Shown here one piece after another: positions 15,704 through 22,694 of a stretch of 28,342 bases of DNA (the stretch's first letter is position 1; each line of letters starts with the position of its first letter). The DNA is taken from positions 1 to 28,342 of the forward strand of contig CAVIGM010000020.1 in assembly GCA_963642455.1 (NCBI GenBank), written 5' to 3'. The notes below the pieces were generated by a model that saw only the letters and a list, made by a program, of their open reading frames with translations, was not told the origin of the DNA and made no database searches. The DNA comes from Crickella sp963642455. GTDB taxonomy: Bacteria; Bacillota; Clostridia; Peptostreptococcales; Anaerovoracaceae. Made by a program: the position numbers and the translations under genes.

Positions 15704-16055
15704 AGGCATAATACCTGCGCAGTCTTTTTTCCAAATTAACGATATAGAAATCACATACAATATCTCTTTTGATTGCAATCTGATACAGTATGTCAACAAT
15801 AAGCTCGAACTGCTTGTCTATCTCCTGATTGAGATAATCTATGCTGTTTCCGCCAGACACCAACACATACATTGCTATGCAAAGGCGGGAATTCTCTTCC
15901 ATTATTCTAATAGAAGCCTTTTTCTTCTGCTGATTACCCTTCTTGTTGCATAACAAAAGGCTCGTGTGTCCCTCAAAAGCATCGATTATGATGTCGCGAA
16001 GGATGTCGTCTTCTAATGCAACTATTCCGTTGTCGTTTTTGATCAATATAGCCAT
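15693..16055 (-). CDS. Divergent Asp23/Gls24-like protein
   Basis: Between rpmB and recG many Bacillota carry an Asp23/Gls24 protein (YloU) and then a DAK-type fatty acid kinase subunit (FakA/YloV). This 120-residue ORF sits in the first position and begins MAILIKNDNGIVALEDD, like that family's N-terminus, with a beta-rich middle and a helix around DKQFELIVDILYQIA. The usual glycine-rich centre is weak and a KKGNQQKKK stretch is inserted, so the match is tentative. It overlaps recG. No Shine-Dalgarno is present: an extended -10 box lies so close that transcription should start at the ATG itself. The next ATG is about 50 codons in, so the assigned start seems right. Confidence 0.8.
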   Translation of the reverse strand: MAILIKNDNGIVALEDDILRDIIIDAFEGHTSLLLCNKKGNQQKKKASIRIMEENSRLCIAMYVLVSGGNSIDYLNQEIDKQFELIVDILYQIAIKRDIVCDFYIVNLEKRLRRYYAYEK

Positions 16056-16061
16056 GGCTGA

Positions 16062-16070
16062 ATTATAGCA
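16062..16070 (-). promoter_or_regulatory. Extended -10 promoter of the Asp23-like gene
   Basis: TGCTATAAT on the minus strand: TATAAT (16062-16067) with the TG of an extended -10. Seven bases past the last T is the A of the ATG at 16055. The -35 position 17 bases upstream reads TTTTAT, a weak match that overlaps the T-run of the rpmB terminator. Confidence 0.7.
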
Positions 16071-16086
16071 TATTTCTTTTTCAAAT

Positions 16087-16116
16087 AAAAAAAGTCTTAA
16101 GCCTAAGCTTAAGACT
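16087..16116 (-). terminator. Terminator of rpmB
   Basis: AGTCTTAAGC and GCTTAAGACT form a perfect 10-bp stem with a four-base loop, followed on the minus strand by seven T residues. It ends only about 30 bases before the next gene, and overlaps that gene's probable promoter. Confidence 0.95.
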
Positions 16117-16140
16117 CGTCAATTTATGGTTATATATCCA

Positions 16141-16332
16141 TTAGATAGCACGGTTAACCTTGCCCGATCTCAGGCAGCTAGTGCATACTGAAGCCTTTCT
16201 GACTGTGCCATTCTCATCAACTCTAACAGTCTGAATATTAGCATTCCACTTTCTTCTTGAGTGTCTGTTTGAGTGGGAAACAGCATTGCCTGAAGTCTGA
16301 CCCTTACCACAAACTTCGCATTTTCTGGACAT
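16141..16332 (-). CDS. rpmB: Ribosomal protein L28
   Basis: A 63-residue 50S protein beginning MSRKCEVCGKG, with SHSNRHSRRKW in the middle and CTSCLRSGKV at the end. The CxxC pairs mark the zinc-binding (C+) form. A GTG three codons upstream is also open, but AGGAGG is spaced for the ATG at 16332. It is a single-gene transcript with its own promoter and terminator. Confidence 0.97.
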   Translation of the reverse strand: MSRKCEVCGKGQTSGNAVSHSNRHSRRKWNANIQTVRVDENGTVRKASVCTSCLRSGKVNRAI

Positions 16333-16363
16333 CTCCCGCACCTCCTTACTTAATCAAAATTAT

Positions 16364-16381
16364 CGTGTTCTTCTTAACACG
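16364..16381 (-). promoter_or_regulatory. Stem-loop in the rpmB 5' leader
   Basis: CGTGTT and AACACG form a 6-bp stem with a six-base loop shortly after the transcription start, between the promoter and the AGGAGG. It could protect the mRNA or be part of feedback control; no known leader family is recognised. Confidence 0.5.
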
Positions 16382-16388
16382 CTCGATT

Positions 16389-16417
16389 AGTATACCGAAA
16401 AGCAAGGCAAAATGCAA
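16389..16417 (-). promoter_or_regulatory. Promoter of rpmB
   Basis: On the minus strand TTGCAT (16412-16417), 17 bases, TATACT (16389-16394). It is close to consensus and well placed before rpmB. Confidence 0.85.
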
Positions 16418-16439
16418 GCTTTTTTTCGATTTCTTTTGC

Positions 16440-16468
16440 TTTAATTTTTTGCCTAATGAGAGTATAAT
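16440..16468 (+). promoter_or_regulatory. Possible promoter of the M20-like gene
   Basis: A consensus TATAAT at 16463-16468 with TTTAAT 17 bases upstream, a poor -35. It is divergent from rpmB and gives a leader of about 85 bases before the ATG at 16562. Confidence 0.45.
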
Positions 16469-16561
16469 GATTTGGATTATTGTTTAATCGCGAATTGATA
16501 TTAAATCGCCGATATTAAATACATATGAATAAGATAAATTAAGATAAATATGGAGCATTCT

Positions 16562-18025
16562 ATGAAGAGCCTATCAAGAATCAGCAAAATTATAATAGCA
16601 GTCCTGCTTGCGATATTGCTTGCATTTCTTGCTGTGCAATTATATAAGGTTTCGAATTCAAATTACATTGATAAGCAGGAATACAAAGAGCTTGTCGAAA
16701 CTCTCGAGACAGAATTTGCGAAGATTACAGACAGCGATGCTTTTATTAGCTACCTACGCGGATACCTTGACGATAATTCCTATAGCTACGAGATCGATTC
16801 TTCGAATAATATCATCTTTTCGGTTGACGCAGCTGAGGGCAAATCAAACGTTGAGCCAAGCGTTATCTGTGTGAATTATAATATAGATTCCCTTTCAAAT
16901 GCCGTTGAGCCAATCGCCTCTGCCCTTACGCTTGCCGGCAGTGGTATCAAATCCGAGAAATATAATGTGATTATCTTTAATAATAATGAAGATACTGGCG
17001 AGGGCTACAAGAATATCTCAGATAAATATTTCCCAGATAACGCAAATGTTATCTTCTTAGATCATGGAGAAGATTCTTATATTTCGACAAGTTCCTTTGC
17101 TGCGACGAATAACTGCCTGCAAATTCCGCTTGTTACAACAGCAAATACCCATGATACAGCAATCAAGGTTACGATAAGTGGACTTAGCACAAGCAGCATC
17201 GGTGACAAGACGGTTGCTCAGCCTAACCCAAGCAATTATTTAAGCAATATTCTTACTAAGCTCAATTCGAAGTCTATTTCTTATCAGTTGGCAGATATCG
17301 AATTTGAATCCGTCGGAAATATGTATCCTCAGGGTATGAGCTTTACCCTGCTCTTTGATTCGTATTCTCTTGAATATATAACAAGCTATCTTGATGGTCG
17401 AATTGAGAAGTTCGACAAGACATATAAAGGCGATTTCGAAAATGCTACGTTTACTTATGAAGTAATTGAGAATTCCGAGGCTTTTCCTCAGGAGGTCTAT
17501 GCCGATTCTGTTACAAGAAGTCTCAATACCGCACTTTATACTGTAAAGAACGGTTCCTATACTTTTACAGAGGATAATGTTCCCGATACCGCTAAGGTCG
17601 GCGATATTTACGCTCGAAATTGCATCATAGATATCAAGGAGAATGAGTCTTATCTTGAAATAGATATTATAAGCTCAGCCCTTAACAAATCATATATGAA
17701 TCAAATTCTCGACGAGAATGCCGCTGCTGCAGAATTATCCGAAGCTTCTTTTGCAAAGAAGAGTCAAATTGACGCCTTTAAGAATTCGAACAGCAAATTC
17801 TCGAATGATATGACAATTGCTTACTTCAAGTCTAATCATTCGTGGTCCTCTCCTCGAGATATACCTCTCAAGGAAGACAATTTCTTTACAGTATGCTCGT
17901 ACATTCAGGGAATTAACGAGAATTTGAACATAATTCACTTAAGAACAAATGACGCTCTGATGGCTAAATACACAAATACTCTTCTATATTATATAGATGT
18001 CAAAGGCAATTTCCTTTCGCTATAA
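16562..18025 (+). CDS. Membrane-anchored M20/PepD-like protein, probably catalytically inactive
   Basis: No annotated function can be given with certainty. A single N-terminal membrane segment (about residues 6-28, IIIAVLLAILLAFLAV) is followed by about 455 residues that should lie outside the cell. The pattern follows aminoacyl-histidine dipeptidases of family M20: VIIFNNNEDTGEGYKNIS stands where PepD has its DEETG segment, NVIFLDHGEDSYIST where it has INLDSEEEG, AIKVTISGLSTSSIGD where the dimerisation domain begins, and NIIHLRTNDALMAKY where it has IHAGLECG. The metal-binding H of the GHxD motif reads VNYNID, the ADDG loop is missing, and the Glu of ECG is lost. I infer a pseudo-enzyme, perhaps a peptide-binding protein. 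GGAG lies six bases before the ATG at 16562; an ATG at 16550 lacks a ribosome binding site. Confidence 0.7.
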   Translation: MKSLSRISKIIIAVLLAILLAFLAVQLYKVSNSNYIDKQEYKELVETLETEFAKITDSDAFISYLRGYLDDNSYSYEIDSSNNIIFSVDAAEGKSNVEPSVICVNYNIDSLSNAVEPIASALTLAGSGIKSEKYNVIIFNNNEDTGEGYKNISDKYFPDNANVIFLDHGEDSYISTSSFAATNNCLQIPLVTTANTHDTAIKVTISGLSTSSIGDKTVAQPNPSNYLSNILTKLNSKSISYQLADIEFESVGNMYPQGMSFTLLFDSYSLEYITSYLDGRIEKFDKTYKGDFENATFTYEVIENSEAFPQEVYADSVTRSLNTALYTVKNGSYTFTEDNVPDTAKVGDIYARNCIIDIKENESYLEIDIISSALNKSYMNQILDENAAAAELSEASFAKKSQIDAFKNSNSKFSNDMTIAYFKSNHSWSSPRDIPLKEDNFFTVCSYIQGINENLNIIHLRTNDALMAKYTNTLLYYIDVKGNFLSL

Positions 18026-18075
18026 AGCCGGGGCTTTCATTTAAACAGAAACAGATGATATAGAAGATATAGAAT

Positions 18076-18135
18076 TAGATTAAGATTAAGATTAAGACTT
18101 AAACTTAATCTTAGACTTAGACATAGACATAGATT
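18076..18135. repeat. Low-complexity GATTAAG/TAGACATAGACATAG tract
   Basis: The 130-bp gap before the kinase gene holds ATTAAG three times in tandem and then CTTAATCTTAGACTTAGA and ACATAGACATAG variants. AAGATTAAG (18088-18096) and CTTAATCTT (18104-18112) can form a 9-bp hairpin with no T-run after it. No promoter or terminator is convincing. Confidence 0.7.
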
Positions 18136-18155
18136 AAGAAATAGATTTATATTAA

Positions 18156-18983
18156 ATGAATAATAACAATAAATTACTGATTATAAATGATATAACAGGC
18201 TACGGAAGGGTCTCAAGCTTCGCTATGTACCCTATTCTTGCCGCCTATGGCATTCATCCGTATTTCCTGCCTACTGCACTTGTATCAAATACACTTGATT
18301 ACGGCTCCGCGGAAATACTTGACACAAGCCTATGGATGAAGCAGACGATAGCGAAGTGGGCAGAATATAATTTCAATTTTTCTTATATTTCTGTGGGCCT
18401 GTTGAATTCAAGCGAGCAACTTGAAACGATTATAGATTTGATTAAGGAGCAAGAGCCCTCCTTCGTGCTTGTCGATCCGATAATGGCTGACAATGGCGAG
18501 CTTTATCCCGACATGTATGAGAATGTTGTCGAATGTAATAGACATATGGCAGCATTTGCAGACCTGCTCTTGCCTAATTATACAGAGGCTGTGCTTCTTG
18601 CAGATTACCATGCAGATACAGACCAGCTTTCGGATGATGAGTATTCTAAGCTTCTTGATATTCTATATAAGCTTGGGCCTCAATCAATAGTCATCAAAGG
18701 CTGCAAAGATCTTGAAGGCAAACACTTTAATTTGATATCCAAAGGGCCAGAAAGTCCTGTAGTCAAGCAATATTTCGATAGAACAAGGCAGGACTTCATA
18801 GGAACAGGCGATGTTTTCTCTTCTGTATTGTTGTCTGAATTACTAAGCGGTGCTGATATCGAAGCCGCAACTAAGCAAGCGGCTGATTTCGTGCTTACAG
18901 TAATCGATGATAATGCAAGCAATGATGACTGTTATGATTTGATAATTGAGAATTCTATTACTAAGCTATTAAGCAAGCGCTAA
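18156..18983 (+). CDS. pdxK: Pyridoxamine/pyridoxal kinase (PdxK/PdxY family)
   Basis: This ribokinase-fold enzyme phosphorylates vitamin B6 forms in the salvage route to pyridoxal phosphate. The 275 residues start with NDITGYGRVSSFAMYPILAAYG, followed by PTALVSNTL, FVLVDPIMADNGELY and, near the end, the anion-hole motif GTGDVFSSVLLSELL with the catalytic Asp, all typical of the Bacillota pyridoxamine kinases. No Shine-Dalgarno is visible before the ATG: the leader is AT-rich low-complexity sequence. Since the next Met falls inside conserved sequence, the start is probably correct and translation initiation is likely weak or unusual. Confidence 0.9.
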   Translation: MNNNNKLLIINDITGYGRVSSFAMYPILAAYGIHPYFLPTALVSNTLDYGSAEILDTSLWMKQTIAKWAEYNFNFSYISVGLLNSSEQLETIIDLIKEQEPSFVLVDPIMADNGELYPDMYENVVECNRHMAAFADLLLPNYTEAVLLADYHADTDQLSDDEYSKLLDILYKLGPQSIVIKGCKDLEGKHFNLISKGPESPVVKQYFDRTRQDFIGTGDVFSSVLLSELLSGADIEAATKQAADFVLTVIDDNASNDDCYDLIIENSITKLLSKR

Positions 18984-19015
18984 GCAAGTAATTCTTTTAT
19001 GCCGCTTGCATAATA

Positions 19016-19024
19016 TGATATAAT
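19016..19024 (+). promoter_or_regulatory. Extended -10 promoter of the penicillin-binding protein gene
   Basis: TGATATAAT (TATAAT at 19019-19024) with the TG of an extended -10 and a weak -35 region. It lies about 40 bases before the ATG at 19066, which has a strong AGGAGG. Confidence 0.6.
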
Positions 19025-19065
19025 CAAATGATTTATAAGCAAATTAAGCTAAAGGAGGACAATCT

Positions 19066-22000
19066 ATGAGAAGTGACAGAGATCAACGATCTGACAAAGA
19101 ACTCGAAATCGATGATTTCCTTGCTCAGTTCGACACTCCACTCGACGATTTTACCACCGATATTAATTCATACCTTGGTGATGGCAACTCTACCAAAGCA
19201 ACCGCCGCACATACCTTCTACGGAAGAAATGTCGGAAGCGGAAGCGATAGCAGTAGCCATACTTATGCTTCGCCAAATTATGAAGGCAGCAACTTCAGCA
19301 AGCCTGATATGGAGAACACTAACAGTTACACCGTTCAGGATATGCTGAAGGATAATGGGTTTTTCCAAGATGACAATGATTCGGGTGATTCAACAGGGCT
19401 TAAAGGCAAGATTAAGCGTGTTAAGAAATCCAAAGGTTCATCCGATGGAGATTCTTCTAACGGAAATTCCGGCAAAGGTTCCAATAGAAGGTCTTCAAAT
19501 AAGAAGAGTTTTCTTGGCTTGAAGCCTTTCTTCAAGAGCCTCAAAGGTAAGAGTTTCAAGCAGAAGCTGAGACTTACTCTTGATGCGCTTTTCTTAATAG
19601 ATAACCCTAATTATGACCCAACTCAGGGCGAATATATTGTTGTAAATGGTAAGAAGCGCAAGAACAAGCCTAAGAAATTCAGCATCAAGAAGCTGATTCG
19701 AGATTGCATTGTCTTCGGCGTTATCTGCGTGCTTGCATTTATGCTCTATGCCCTTGTAATTATTACGATGGCTCCTAAGGTTGATGCAGACGACATCTAT
19801 GCAACCGTTTCGCAGAGTTCGATAGTATATGATGATGAAGGCAATCAAGTATCTTCTGTTTTCTATACCGAAGATAGAAAGCTTGTTAAATATGAGGACA
19901 TGCCGGAGAATCTTATCAATTCCTTTGTAGCTATCGAGGATAAGACCTTCTGGAAGCACCATGGATTCAACTGGGTCAGAATGGTTGGAGCTGTTGTTCA
20001 ATCCGTCTTCGGAGGAGGAAGCATCAGCGGTACAAGTACAATTACGCAGCAGCTTTCAAGAAATGTATACTTAGCCGATATTAAATCTGTACGAAGCATT
20101 AAGCGTAAGATCCTTGAAATGTATTATGCAAGTCAGATTGAGGCCTGCATGACCAAGGAAGAGATTATCGAAGCGTATTTGAATACCATTTATCTTGGTT
20201 ATGGCTGCTACGGTGTTTCGGCGGCATCAAAAGCATATTTCAGCAAGGATGTTAAAGACTTGTCGCTTGTTGAATGCGCGGCACTTGCTGCCCTGCCTCA
20301 GGCTCCTGAATATTATGCTTTAATTAAATATGCCGACTCGTCGACTTTAACTGATGAGGCAACTAACATAATTGCTACAAGTCCAGAGACCATCTTGGCA
20401 AACGACATCTCTAAAGATAGAAGAGATCTCACTTTGGCGCTGATGAAGGATCAAGATTATATAAGCGAAGAGGATTGCACAGCTGCACAGGCTCTCAAGC
20501 TTACAGATTTCATTAATCCTACTTATACATCTAACGCAGACAATAATTCTTACTTCAAAGAATATATGATAGATGAGATCATCGAAGACTTGATGGATGA
20601 ATATGACCTTGAATATGCGGATGCTGAGAAGATGGTCTACACAGGCGGTCTTAAGATTTATTCAACTCTTGACTCAACTGCTCAGAATGTAGTCGTTAAG
20701 GAATTCAGCGATGAGGACAACTTCCCTAACCTCGGTTCAGTAAGAACTAATAGTAGTGGAAACGCGATTGACTCAGCTGGAAATGTCATCATGTATGCTT
20801 ATGATAATTACTTTGATGATAGCGGAAGATTTGTATTCGGCACCGACGAATGCACTGTTAACGACGACGGCTCGGTAACAATCAAGAGAGGCCATAGAGT
20901 AAATATCTATACAACTACTGTTAATGGAGAGAAAGACTATAGCCTTGAATTCAAATATTTATTCACTCGCGAGAACGGCACATTATATACAATTTCCGGT
21001 GGATATGTTAACATCGCTTCTCAATACAAGAAGCTCGACAAGAATAAGGATCTTGTAATCAGTGCTGATTTCTTCAAGGATCAGGATTATATCAAGATTG
21101 AAGACGGTAAGCTTGTAATTCCTCAAGAGGCTTATTCACTTCACCCTAAGACAATTCAGCCTCAGGTTGCAATGACAATTGTAGAGGTTGGTACTGGTAA
21201 GATCAAAGCCATGGTTGGTGGTAGAAATGTAACTGGTCAGCAGCTTTACAACAGATGCCTTAACCCAAGACAGCCTGGATCATCAATCAAGCCTCTTGCC
21301 GTATATGGTGCAGCCCTTCAGAAGAGCTACGAGCTCGAGAAGAGCGGTAAGACTTGGACTTATACTAAATACAATACCGATAAGCAGAACACTAAGGGTT
21401 ATGGAGATTATCTTACTGCTTCCTCCCCTATCATCGACGAGAAGATGACAGTAGGCGGACGTGTATGGCCAAGAAATGCTTCAGGTGGATATAGCGGTAA
21501 TCAGACCTTCAGAACTGCACTTCAGCAATCCCTTAATACTTGCGCTGTTAAGATTCAGATGCAGGTTGGCAATGATTACTCAATCAGCATGCTGAAGAAG
21601 TTCGGTATTACAACCGTTGTTGAAGACGGAGACGCAAATGATTCAAATGCTGCAGCACTTGCACTCGGCGGAATGTCGCAAGGTGTTACAACACTTGAAA
21701 TGGCTCTTGCTTATGCTACCTTCCCTAACAATGGTGTAAGAAACGAAGGAATTTCCTATACTAAGGTTCTTAACCGAAAGGGCGAGGTTCTTCTCAAGAA
21801 CAAGTCAAAGACACATAAGGTTCTTGATGAAGGTGTTGCTTGGATTATGACAGATTTGCTTAAGTCTGTTGTTACTAATGGTATAGCAGGAAGTGCTTGG
21901 GTAAATAACGTACAGTCCGGTGGTAAGACAGGTACAACAAATAACCAATATGATATTTGGTTCGACGGATTCACTCCTACCTATGCGGCAGCAATTTGGG

Positions 22001-22449
22001 TAGGCGCTGATACGAATATTTATATGACTTCTGGATCAGGCCTGACAGCTCGTTTATGGGGCAAGATCATGAGACAAATTCCTAAGGCTTGCACCGGAAC
22101 TTATAAGAAAGCTCCATCGAATGTAGTATCTGTAGATGGTGAATATTATACGAAGGGAACTGAGAAAGGACGTTCAACATATATATCTGACTTGGATAAG
22201 TTCAAAGAGAATGTTCCTTTGATTGACCAGTACTTCTATGATAATCCATATATTACGATAGATGATGCTTGTGCACACTACGGCATGACCTATGAGGATT
22301 ATCAGGATGCTGGCGGAGGCATTGCTTCCGGATCGGTTAGTCCACCTAAGGCCGAGGAAAAGGAAGAGGAGCCTGAAACAACTCCAACTCCTACTCCAAC
22401 TCCTACTCCAACTCCTACACCTGAAACAGAAACAAATACTAACAACTAA
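19066..22449 (+). CDS. ponA: Class A penicillin-binding protein (PBP1A type)
   Basis: A bifunctional enzyme that polymerises lipid II glycan strands and cross-links the peptides. The 1,127 residues are long for the family, often 650-900. A cytoplasmic N-terminus of about 210 residues, rich in Ser, Gly, Asn and Lys, precedes the membrane segment (about 212-235). The glycosyltransferase domain holds the catalytic Glu in AIEDKTFWKHHG (E291) and TITQQLSRN. The transpeptidase domain has SSIK with nucleophile S739, SLN (822-824) and KTG (954-956); all are intact. An extra segment of about 130 residues (about 555-690) lies between the domains. The tail is acidic, then a Thr-Pro repeat (eight TP steps), as seen in cell-wall-spanning regions. 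AGGAGG lies seven bases before the ATG. Confidence 0.96.
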   Translation: MRSDRDQRSDKELEIDDFLAQFDTPLDDFTTDINSYLGDGNSTKATAAHTFYGRNVGSGSDSSSHTYASPNYEGSNFSKPDMENTNSYTVQDMLKDNGFFQDDNDSGDSTGLKGKIKRVKKSKGSSDGDSSNGNSGKGSNRRSSNKKSFLGLKPFFKSLKGKSFKQKLRLTLDALFLIDNPNYDPTQGEYIVVNGKKRKNKPKKFSIKKLIRDCIVFGVICVLAFMLYALVIITMAPKVDADDIYATVSQSSIVYDDEGNQVSSVFYTEDRKLVKYEDMPENLINSFVAIEDKTFWKHHGFNWVRMVGAVVQSVFGGGSISGTSTITQQLSRNVYLADIKSVRSIKRKILEMYYASQIEACMTKEEIIEAYLNTIYLGYGCYGVSAASKAYFSKDVKDLSLVECAALAALPQAPEYYALIKYADSSTLTDEATNIIATSPETILANDISKDRRDLTLALMKDQDYISEEDCTAAQALKLTDFINPTYTSNADNNSYFKEYMIDEIIEDLMDEYDLEYADAEKMVYTGGLKIYSTLDSTAQNVVVKEFSDEDNFPNLGSVRTNSSGNAIDSAGNVIMYAYDNYFDDSGRFVFGTDECTVNDDGSVTIKRGHRVNIYTTTVNGEKDYSLEFKYLFTRENGTLYTISGGYVNIASQYKKLDKNKDLVISADFFKDQDYIKIEDGKLVIPQEAYSLHPKTIQPQVAMTIVEVGTGKIKAMVGGRNVTGQQLYNRCLNPRQPGSSIKPLAVYGAALQKSYELEKSGKTWTYTKYNTDKQNTKGYGDYLTASSPIIDEKMTVGGRVWPRNASGGYSGNQTFRTALQQSLNTCAVKIQMQVGNDYSISMLKKFGITTVVEDGDANDSNAAALALGGMSQGVTTLEMALAYATFPNNGVRNEGISYTKVLNRKGEVLLKNKSKTHKVLDEGVAWIMTDLLKSVVTNGIAGSAWVNNVQSGGKTGTTNNQYDIWFDGFTPTYAAAIWVGADTNIYMTSGSGLTARLWGKIMRQIPKACTGTYKKAPSNVVSVDGEYYTKGTEKGRSTYISDLDKFKENVPLIDQYFYDNPYITIDDACAHYGMTYEDYQDAGGGIASGSVSPPKAEEKEEEPETTPTPTPTPTPTPTPETETNTNN

Positions 22450-22478
22450 ATATTGAATTAAATAATAAAATAATATTG

Positions 22479-22517
22479 AAAGATAGGGTTTATCGATGAG
22501 GATAGGCCCTATCTTTT
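22479..22517 (+). terminator. Terminator of the penicillin-binding protein gene
   Basis: AAAGATAGGG (22479-22488) and CCCTATCTTT (22507-22516) form a 10-bp stem with an 18-base loop that holds further pairing, ending in four T residues. The rest of the 245-bp gap to the next gene holds only that gene's promoter. Confidence 0.7.
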
Positions 22518-22610
22518 GCATTCGTTGAAATTTGCTGAGATTCTTCAACATCCCCTCTTGCAAGCATTGAAAATAGTACATTATGTCGAAATTGTGAAGA
22601 CGATTTCATC

Positions 22611-22639
22611 TTGACATCACAGAATAATTGGGTTACTAT
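22611..22639 (+). promoter_or_regulatory. Promoter of the NSS transporter gene
   Basis: TTGACA (22611-22616), 17 bases, TACTAT (22634-22639), followed by a leader of about 50 bases with GGAGG before the ATG. I saw no riboswitch in the gap. Confidence 0.85.
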
Positions 22640-22694
22640 TACTGACGTATAAAGACGCAATTTGTTCGTTAATATTATTTGGAGGTAAATTATA

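Noticed and set aside
15704..15799. N-terminal extension of recG to 15799
   Set aside because: The extra residues overlap the upstream gene, do not resemble RecG, and a better placed start exists at 15703 or 15709.
22393..22430. ACTCCAACTCCT repeat as a possible mobile or CRISPR-like repeat
   Set aside because: It is the coding sequence of the Thr-Pro tail of the penicillin-binding protein.
22517..22694. Possible riboswitch before the transporter gene
   Set aside because: The gap contains a promoter and only small imperfect hairpins; no conserved core of a glycine, lysine or other amino-acid riboswitch was seen.
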